Positions 57,003-64,000 of a stretch of 64,000 nt of DNA are shown in pieces (positions within the stretch are counted from its first letter, which is position 1; each line of letters opens with the position of its first letter). Origin of the DNA: Cladobotryum mycophilum. Lineage: Eukaryota; Ascomycota; Sordariomycetes; Hypocreales; Hypocreaceae. Under the pieces are notes generated by a model. That model made no database searches. It was not told the DNA's origin and saw nothing but the letters and a program-made list of their open reading frames with translations. A program made the position numbers and the translations under genes. The stretch spans positions 2,480,001 through 2,544,000 of the forward strand of contig CM071589.1 in assembly GCA_036429605.1 (NCBI GenBank), in the 5' to 3' direction.

Positions 57003-58482
57003 ATGGATGATTTCGGCGAGTTGATGGCGAGAGGTAAGTGAATAGCACGCAGCCATTGGTTTTCCTTTTTCGTGCAGGCAATGCTAATGGATGCTTTTCA
57101 ACAGATGCCTGGGCATCGATCCCATCGAATCTCCTTCGCGCAGAGCTTCAGAGGCGACAAGATGAAGGCGAGCGACCGAAGTGCGGCGGGCGCAATGGTG
57201 GATGGTACGATACTGCTGCGCATGTTTTTGCCATCTTGGTCATCTTGACTCTGAGCACTCTCGGTAAGCAATCTTGGAACTCGCTTCTTTTAACAAGGGG
57301 GTGTGACATGCCAACCTTGGCTAACGGAACGCTCGCAACCATTCAGCCTGCGGATTCCCTCTACTATCTCGACGAGCGACGACCGGCCATCGACAAAAGA
57401 ACATAATATTCTACTGCCAGCATGTGGGCACGGGCGTCCTGCTCGCTACAGCATTCGTACATCTCCTACCTACCGCTTTCTCATCCCTGACCGACCCATG
57501 CCTTCCATACTTCTTCAGCAAGGGATACACGCCGTTTCCTGGCCTAATCGCTATGGTCTCTGCTATAATGGTCGTCGGCGTGGAATCTTATCTGACAGCC
57601 CGCGGCGCGGGGCATTCGCACTCTCATGCCCACGATTTCTTTGACGAAAATGAGGACGAGCAGGGTGATTTGCATCATCGTATTGCCAACGGTGGATTAT
57701 CGGAAAGACGGGCCCCCGGCCATCACTTGACGGATATTTCACTGGACGACATGGAAGCGACCGAGGGGCTAGTTGCCGGTGTATCCCCATTGCCCGAGTC
57801 GACTCCTACCCACCAGCTACGTAGGTCGTCAGAGCGGGATGATGATGACCGAGACTCGGATTTGGAATTGGATCTTGCGGAGCTAGACCCTGCGCCACCA
57901 AGCAGTAGCCAAAACGGGCAGTATGCCTCCCTCAAACCTAACAATGGTCGTGGCGGCGAAGAAGCTGCGCAGTCCCAGAGCCCCGAGCAGCAGAAGCGTA
58001 TGATGCTACAATGCATGCTACTTGAAGCTGGTATTCTGTTTCACAGCGTCTTTATAGGGATGGCGATATCTGTGGCTACTGGCCCAGCCTTTGTTGTGTT
58101 TCTGGTCGCTATCAGCTTCCATCAATCATTCGAGGGCATGGCTCTGGGCAGTCGCATTGCAGCGATCCAGTTCCCCAAGAACTCTGTTCGTCCCTGGCTA
58201 ATGGTCTTGGCCTATGGGCTTACTACTCCGATCGGCCAGGTTATTGGCATGGTGCTGCAGAGGAAATGGGACCCAAGCAGTGCCACCGGCCTTGTTGTCG
58301 TTGGCGCCACCAACGCAATTTCATCTGGCCTTCTCCTTTACGCTGGTCTTGTGCAGCTTCTTGCAGAAGACTTCTTGACAGAGAAGAGCTATCGTGTGCT
58401 AAAGGGGAAGAAACGAGCGCAAGCTTATCTTGCCGTTGTGGCCGGTGCCGGGCTGATGGCCGCGGTAGGGGCTTTTGCTTAA
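57003..58482 (+). CDS. ZIP-family zinc transporter
   Basis: Eight-helix Zn(II) importer of the ZIP family. Three exons, 57003-57033, 57105-57263 and 57347-58482, code 441 residues. The first exon encodes only MDDFGELMAR. Helix 1 is near residues 45-65 (AAHVFAILVILTLSTLACGF), followed by FYCQHVGTGVLLATAFVHLL. The variable loop after helix 3 has the histidine-rich GAGHSHSHAHD and a long acidic stretch. The metal-binding helices are intact: ILFHSVFIGMAISV (helix 4) and SFHQSFEGMALGSR (helix 5). The helix 6-8 region ends near residue 441 with VVAGAGLMAAVGAFA. The ion is taken as zinc from family membership; other divalent metals are possible. Confidence 0.94.
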
Positions 58483-59295
58483 ATGATAGTTTTTTTTTTT
58501 TTTTTTTTTGGCTCTGGGGACATGAGGGATATGCGATGTTTTGGAGGCAGAAACTGGCGTTGGTGGCATAAAGACATCAAGTTTTAGATGGTAACGACTT
58601 TGCTATAGATAATTGCGAGCTGCATTCACGGCATATAATTGAAAATACAGAGTACTTGATCAACATCTATTTTTGCATTGATATGAACACTTTTCTCATG
58701 CCCGGTTGATCTGACCGGCAGCATCCCGGAGGCCTTCACCCTAGATCCGGCCCCACAACTCCGAAATCAATGTTACCATACAATGTCTCCATCCGCTTGT
58801 TGCTCTAAGCTTTCACGTCTTTATGAGTGAATCAGCGCATTGTTTGCCCAAGAGTATTCATTCATTGTTGGAGTTTTGAATACACTCCCAAACGCTGAAG
58901 TAGAGTGAAGAAAGGTTCAACAACAAATGCAATTGTCTTTGTCTCCGTTTAATTTTCCAACAGCATGCATTTTTTCTCCTCCTTTTTTTCTGATTGCCGG
59001 ACAAACGACATTCTAACCCTCGATTGATTGATTGTCTCGTTTCATGGGCATCTTAACAAGACCGCATTGTGATTCACTATATACATGAGAACATGCATCA
59101 ATGACAAAGTGCTATTAACAGTTGCAAAGACCAAAACTCCTGGTTATACAAGTATATAATCTTCCACTCGTTCCTCCGTGATGAAGTCTATTCGTAGCAA
59201 TCCATCGCATAGCTTAAAACAACATTTATTCTCGACTCATTACAGGTCAAAGAAATAATATCCCGTCTTCGTTTACACTCCACCACTTCATCGCA
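58483..59295. other. Intergenic region with T20 run
   Basis: About 810 nt after the ZIP gene. A run of about 20 T lies at 58490-58509, ten bases after the stop. The rest is AT-rich with no gene. The last 60 nt form the leader of the Ser-rich gene. Confidence 0.5.
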
Positions 59296-60201
59296 ATGGG
59301 TAACTCACCGACCAAGCCCTCTCGCAAATCGTCAAAGTCCAAGTCCTCTTCCCCCTCCTCCCCTAAGCAGCGAGAGAGGCATGAATCCAGGGCCCCGCGT
59401 GTGCCACTAGCCGCCACCGGCGAGGATGGCGATGATCATGTGAGAGACGTACGAGCTGATGAGAGGGGAGAGCAGCCAAGAAGGGTCCAGGCAAATATAT
59501 CGATACTTGGGATGGATGTGTGGGCTGAGAACAGAGATGGGCAGTTGGTGGCGGTCCGCAAGAAGCATGTCAGTAATAAGGATAAGAAGAAGGAGAAGGA
59601 GAAGGAGAAGGCTGATGAGAGCAGTTCCAGCCGTCACAAGTCTGAGTCTAAGAGCAGCAGCAGCAGCCGAAGTCATGTAGAAGGGAGTAGCAGCAGGAGT
59701 CGACATGAACCTAGCACCAGGGTTCATAGAGAAGGGGATAGTCATCACAGCAACAGTCGAAGTCATGGAGAACGGAGCAGCAACAGCAGCCACAGAAAAG
59801 GGGGCAGCCATCACAGCAGTCGCGTTCAGAGCGAACATAATAGCACCAGAAGCCGAAGTAACGTAGGAGGGAGCAGTAGCCACGCCCCAAGTGAGCATGG
59901 AAGTAGTAGGAGTGCCGCTAGGAGCCACGCTTCTACTCATGCATCATCCAGCTCTCGACGGAATCGAGAGCGTGAGCCTATGGACGACAATCATTCCCTC
60001 AGAGATGCCATGGTTACTTCTGCTCTAGGAACTGGTGGTTTGCTCGAGGTGGAAGAGGAAGAGGAAGAAGAGTCGTATCAACTGCGGGAGAGCTATCACC
60101 CTCGACAGTCCTTCCAGCCGCCTGAACCAGACTTCCCTCACCCCCTCCCCAGCAGGAGTTCCAACAACAGCAACAGCGAGAACCCGACATTGAATCCGTG
60201 A
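59296..60201 (+). CDS. Ser/Arg/His-rich low-complexity protein with myristoylation signal
   Basis: Intronless ORF for 301 residues starting MGNSPTKPSRKSSKSKSSS, a plausible N-myristoylation signal (Gly2, Ser at position 4 in the mature numbering) next to a basic patch that could add membrane binding. A short ordered-looking segment at about residues 65-90 reads VQANISILGMDVWAENRDGQ. The middle (95-230) is Ser/Arg/His/Lys-rich with repeats of SRSH and SSSR type. An acidic run (LEVEEEEEEESYQLRESYHP) and a Pro/Ser-rich end follow. I do not recognise a family. Composition bias means the frame could be partly spurious, but the start and the non-repetitive segment support a real gene. Confidence 0.6.
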   Translation: MGNSPTKPSRKSSKSKSSSPSSPKQRERHESRAPRVPLAATGEDGDDHVRDVRADERGEQPRRVQANISILGMDVWAENRDGQLVAVRKKHVSNKDKKKEKEKEKADESSSSRHKSESKSSSSSRSHVEGSSSRSRHEPSTRVHREGDSHHSNSRSHGERSSNSSHRKGGSHHSSRVQSEHNSTRSRSNVGGSSSHAPSEHGSSRSAARSHASTHASSSSRRNREREPMDDNHSLRDAMVTSALGTGGLLEVEEEEEEESYQLRESYHPRQSFQPPEPDFPHPLPSRSSNNSNSENPTLNP

Positions 60202-60821
60202 GAAACGCTCTCATCCCCCGAGAGCGTCTCGTCCAGCAAGGAGATGCGCGAAGCAGGGGAGGTGGTATGCTTTCGAACCGGGAGGAGGTGGCCCCAACCC
60301 CCGCCTCCGTCCCGCCTGAGGATACCGGTAGCGAACAGCATACCTTTTAGGGATCCTTTCTCTGGCGCATCTTGAGGCTGGCTGGGAGGAAGATTCTGAC
60401 TGGGAACATGGGGGCAGGGGATGGCGGTGATGATGTCGCGACTCTAGAAGGGGACTTGCCCTCTGGAGCTAGATTATTGGAAGAGAGGGTGTTATGGTCA
60501 ACTACTTGGAGGGGGGTTGTCATGGACGTGTTCACTCGCATGTGATGTGGTGGTGGTGGGCGCGGTGTCTTATTATTGGACGCAGCGAGGGGGTGGCGAG
60601 CAAGGGGTGGTTTTGGTAGAATGATGTAGTTTGGTTTGACCAATGAACGAGTTTATGATTTGATCAATAGGAGCAATACCGTTATTTGTGAAGAATAAAC
60701 GTAACTTGAAACGTTCTTACCGGGCAGTGGATGCTGGCAAGGGGTGGAAAATAAACACCGGAACACTGAACATGATGGGTAGATTCGTAGCTACTAGGTC
60801 CGTCAGTTTCCGACATTTTTG
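60202..60821. other. Intergenic region after the Ser-rich gene
   Basis: About 620 nt without a convincing gene. A frame on the plus strand just after the stop continues in Arg/Ser-rich composition, but it is not linked by splice sites I can see. Confidence 0.4.
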
Positions 60822-60972
60822 TCTGTTTCTCCTATACCTGTCTATTTCTCTTATATCTAACAGTTCCTCTTATATCTAACAGTTCCTCTTATATCTGACG
60901 ATTCCTCTTGTGTCTAACGGTTCCTCTTGTGTCTAACGGTTCCTCTTCTGTCTGATGGTTCCTTTTGTATCT
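60822..60972 (+). repeat. 19-bp minisatellite, about 7 to 8 units
   Basis: Tandem units of 19 bp, best matched by TATCTAACAGTTCCTCTTA. Successive units drift in steps: TATCTGACGATTCCTCTTG, then TGTCTAACGGTTCCTCTTG, then TGTCTGATGGTTCCTTTTG. Units at the ends are more diverged (CTGTCTATTTCTCT). It lies in non-coding DNA between the Ser-rich gene and the secreted protein gene. Confidence 0.85.
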
Positions 60973-61816
60973 ATTTATTTCCCTTCTTTCTGTCCATTTC
61001 TCGGGTGTTGGTAATTACCCTGCCGGGGCCTCCGATCCGGTGTTTTTCTTTCTCCCGCCTGGATGGGTATCTCTACAAGAGCCCGGTTGAAGGCTTGTGG
61101 TGGTACTACTTGACATTGTTTACCATAATTGGGAAAGGTGTAAGCATATTTTGACGATGATGCCTTCAAAATTGGTATGGGACCAAATTAATGAATGTCT
61201 AATTTTTTTTACTAACACTACATCTGTCATTCCTCGGCTCTGGAATGTTCTGTACGTAGAGCTGGCGCACGCACGATAGGCCGTCAAAAAGTTGGCGCAT
61301 GGTAGGCCGTCAAAGGTTCAACGTTTGTGGCCTCCCGCAGTGACATTCACATGACCTCAACACCCTTGCATATGCATCTACAAACGGTATGAGAAATCTT
61401 TTTATTAATTTAAATTAACATATTGGCCAATACGAAATGCAGAATTTAGAGTTGAGGCAATGCGGAAGCTTGGGTAGCTATGCTTTAGTAATTTACCCTG
61501 CTGGACTGCGTCGATCCTTGGTGATTGAAGCCTCCTCTTGGGTATATAAGAGGCACCTCCTCCGCCATGAGCAATGTTCATTTCTTCTCTCATAGTCTTT
61601 ACTCCAAGCTGCCTTGAAAAGAAATCTTACTTCATCACTTGGAAGACACTGAGATAAGCAGACAGGTAAGTCAACGTCAACAGCTTGTTTGCGATGAACC
61701 TTCTTCTTACCATCTATAGCACTGCCTACCTCCCCTTCAAACACTTGATCTACCTTTTGTCTCTCAGCAACTGAGTACCGACATTTTAACCATAACTCTC
61801 GCCGCTCACGATCAAA
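60973..61816. other. Intergenic region with a duplicated GGCGCA...TAGGCCGTCAAA element
   Basis: About 840 nt. Two imperfect copies of an element containing TGGCGCA and TAGGCCGTCAAA lie side by side at 61262-61313. The origin is unknown; such elements can be ends of DNA transposons, but I see no transposase. The stretch at 61400-61816 is the promoter and leader of the secreted protein gene. A TATATAAG string at about 61543-61550 could be its TATA box. Confidence 0.45.
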
Positions 61817-62062
61817 ATGCAGATTGTCAACATTTCTGTTCTCATCGCCATGGCCATCGCGCCGGCTGCTGCTGGCCCCCTCGCGTACGGAGCCTGTCAA
61901 GCCGGATGTGCGGCCGTCGTCACGGCCTGCTATGCCGCGGCCGGTGCAACATGGGGTGCAACAATGGGTCTCAGCGCCCCTGCGACCGTAATTGGTTGCA
62001 ATTCGGCTTTTGGAACCTGCCAGGCAGCCTGCTGGGTAGCCGTTATTGCTCCTTGCCCATGA
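61817..62062 (+). CDS. Small secreted cysteine-rich protein
   Basis: Intronless ORF of 81 residues with a clear signal peptide (MQIVNISVLIAMAIAPAAAG, cleavage near residue 19 or 20). The mature part has six cysteines with two similar halves: ACQAGCAAVVTACYAAAG and GCNSAFGTCQAACWVAVIAP. Small hydrophobic residues dominate. The pattern resembles the widespread fungal small proteins described as similar to the Chlamydomonas zygote-specific Zys3 protein; that likeness is from memory of the pattern and function is unknown. A leader with a TATATAAG element about 270 nt upstream supports expression. A secreted structural or effector role is possible but not shown. Confidence 0.8.
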   Translation: MQIVNISVLIAMAIAPAAAGPLAYGACQAGCAAVVTACYAAAGATWGATMGLSAPATVIGCNSAFGTCQAACWVAVIAPCP

Positions 62063-62998
62063 ACTATGTATGGCGCGAGCATTGGCGGGTTCTCTCTCGC
62101 GACAAAAGTTTCTTGGTGGACCGGATGGAGGATGTAGGTATGTAAAGACATTGTGTAAACACATAAGTTGGCTAAGAAAACATGGTTGGTGTGACTGCTG
62201 TGGTTTCAGTTTTGGACTTTTGATAGCAGGAATATCACTTAGGATGATTGTTCATTATTTCCTCTGGCTCATGTGCGAAAGTTCCTATATCATAATATCC
62301 CTTCTTATATCATTCGACTTTTCAGCACTTTTGTGTTGCCTCTCTCGCGTAACCAGAATTCCAGGTGGGTGAGATTCACTTCCTGTATGAAGTAATTCGG
62401 ACTCAACTCTACGTAAAAGTAACATAGCCATCAAGACCATTGACACTCAACGTTACCCAAGACACCACTACATCCAACCCATGGCGCCACCCCACCCACT
62501 TTGCGCTCTCTTGACTGAAACACGTCTGTGAGCTTCCGATCAAGGTGCTCAACGTAATTGGGCTATACTGCTCGTTTCTCTCACCGAAACCATCTCCTAA
62601 TTGGCGCGCCAGAAAGCTTCCATCCATAAAATACTCACATCGTACGATGAATGGCTTCCACTAAATGACGTGGCGGGGCATAGACTATATACATTGCCAA
62701 TAAGCCTCGCCCAATGATACAAATGAAAGAGTCGTTGTTACTAAAAATGAGACACCGTTGGACATAAATGAAGATGCGAGCATAGAGATGCTCTATCACT
62801 GTGAAGCCTATGGTAATTTAATTTAAGAGCTTGGGTGAAAGGAGACATGAGTTGCGCCGCAGTCTGATGTCTCGTTGCTGGTCTGATTGTACGATTATCT
62901 CCAGGGTATTATATGTGACTCGGGGGTAAAATAGTCTCTGTTGGTAGCCATATCTAAATTATAGTAACATCTTCCTCTACTTCTTCATTCATCACCCA
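62063..62998. other. Intergenic region, secreted protein gene to P450 3' end
   Basis: About 940 nt between the secreted protein gene and the 3' end of the P450. Frames are short and without domains. No RNA gene or repeat recognised. Confidence 0.45.
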
Positions 62999-64000
62999 TT
63001 AATCTATCCGTTCCTCCAGCATCACCCGCAGTGGTCGCTGGTTGAACTGGATTGAAAAGTACTGATTCCAGTTAAAATGATCTATGCTGCAAGATATGTC
63101 AGTAAAGACCCCGGTACCAAGCACTGGCCAAGCTACTTACGTCGTCTCGTACGGCGTCACGCGATATCTACGGAAAACAGAGGCAAACGTAAGAAACATC
63201 TCAATGTACGAGAGGCTTTTGAATTCCATCTCAGGGTTAGCTTTCGTATGGGGTTGTTGTATAATCGGACGGAGTACTTACTGCGAAGCGGGACACATTC
63301 GCCGGCCCTTTGAGAAAACCACAAGGGATTCAGAGTAGTCATTGCCAAACCACCTCTCAGGATCGAACTTCTCAGGATCAGCGAAAGTTTCTGCATCCAT
63401 ATGCACGAAGTAGGACGGAGCAGCAACGACAGCCTAGTAGAGAATTGTTAGAAAAATCCTTCAACTTGTGTATGTGATGCAACGCTAGGTTACCTTGGCG
63501 GGGATAAGGTGTCCATCGATTTGGGAACCCTCGCAAACTAATCGAGGAGGACCCGTCACTACTCCGTGTGTGAGACGCATACTTTCCTTAACTACTCCAT
63601 TCTATCATCCGTTAGCAAAACCTTTAACCGAGGTGACGGGAAACCACATACTAGAAGAGGAAGTTCCCGCAGGACTGTATATGATGGCACGGGTGTGTTG
63701 AGATCTGACCAGAGAGACTTGAGTTCCTCGTATAGTCTCTGCTGCAACATCAAATCTCTGGATACCATGAATGTTCCAAAGGGGAATATGTTTGATAGAT
63801 CTATCATACCGCCCCACATGGTGACTTCAACCTCGGATAGCAGCACGTTGTCTGAATGGGGTTGTGTGCTGTCAGATTTGCTATCCAAGTGAGCATTCAA
63901 AAGACGCTGAATCATGGAATCCACGTTTTTCGGTGTGTTTGGATCCTTTTCATGCTCCAAGGCAGCCTCCAGAATCTAGAAGAGTCAGATGCGGCTTGAA
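62999..64000 (-). CDS. Cytochrome P450 monooxygenase, 3' part, divergent heme loop
   Basis: Partial gene running off the right edge. Visible exons on the minus strand: 63975-63652, 63601-63494, 63433-63282, 63215-63141 and 63086-62999. The K-helix ExxR is in NGVVKESMRLTHG, PERF-like is FDPERW, and the heme loop is FSKGRRMCPASHLSYIE. Cys is present but the usual Gly two residues later is Ala. The I-helix region reads EVTMWGGMIDLSNIFPF, with no clear AGxDT. The fourth exon join (donor GCA/GTAAGT, acceptor AAAAG) was chosen because it restores the LSYIEMFLTFASVFRRY helix L. The C-terminus is DHFNWNQYFSIQFNQRPLRV. Family assignment beyond P450 is not possible with the 5' part missing. Confidence 0.87.

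Noticed and set aside
60822..60972. CRISPR array
   Set aside because: Units are contiguous tandem repeats without spacers, in a eukaryotic genome; it is a minisatellite.
61493..62164. 223-residue minus-strand ORF over the secreted protein gene
   Set aside because: It spans the complement of the small secreted protein and its leader, and has no domain; the plus-strand ORF has a signal peptide and patterned cysteines.

Overview
The window is nuclear DNA of a filamentous ascomycete (Pezizomycotina). The gene set, the secondary-metabolism cluster and the dispersed 5S rRNA copy suggest Sordariomycetes, probably Hypocreales; that placement is inference from gene content, not a search. Genes are close together and carry short introns (about 50-130 nt) with GTAAGT/GTATGT-type donors. 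I rebuilt the exons by hand. Every spliced model gives a length divisible by three, except where I report a break.

Left part (1-19 kb) is a mostly conserved core: RPN11 (proteasome deubiquitinase, 5' part only) divergent from RPD3 (histone deacetylase), then RPC34 (RNA polymerase III), cyclophilin A, an Ent3/epsinR-type ENTH adaptor, a MARVEL membrane protein, a Zn2Cys6 transcription factor, a Ctr copper transporter, a doubtful small membrane ORF and a small protein with a lipidation signal.

Middle part (20.6-41.8 kb) is a polyketide cluster. It holds a hot-dog thioesterase-like protein, a six-exon highly reducing PKS of about 2989 residues (KS-AT-DH-MT-psiER-KR-ACP-C) on the minus strand, a fungal rhodopsin-like membrane protein, a P450, a stand-alone trans enoyl reductase and an MFS exporter. 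The layout is that of the LovB/LovC type: the PKS enoyl reductase region has no NADPH-binding glycine motif and a LovC-like partner is present. The methyltransferase and condensation domains have lost signature residues, so the product is predicted to lack C-methyl groups and the C domain to be non-condensing. A CCHC (Gag-like) ORF lies just past the right end of the cluster.

Right part (44-64 kb) returns to conserved genes: a rhodanese/Cdc25-like phosphatase, SmG and NTR2 (both splicing), STI1, a 5S rRNA-like gene and a ZIP zinc transporter. Interspersed are accessory genes: a P450 and a Baeyer-Villiger monooxygenase, a Ser-rich protein with a myristoylation signal, a small secreted cysteine-rich protein and the 3' part of another P450.

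A notable property of the sequence itself is that four genes (ENT3, the Zn2Cys6 factor, the PKS and STI1) are each broken by apparent one-base deletions, five in all. Every one can be explained by one missing base in a run of five or six G or C. STI1 is highly conserved and expected to be intact, so these look like homopolymer under-calls in the assembly rather than mutations. A different kind of break, an in-frame TGA followed by 163 open codons, occurs in the MARVEL gene.
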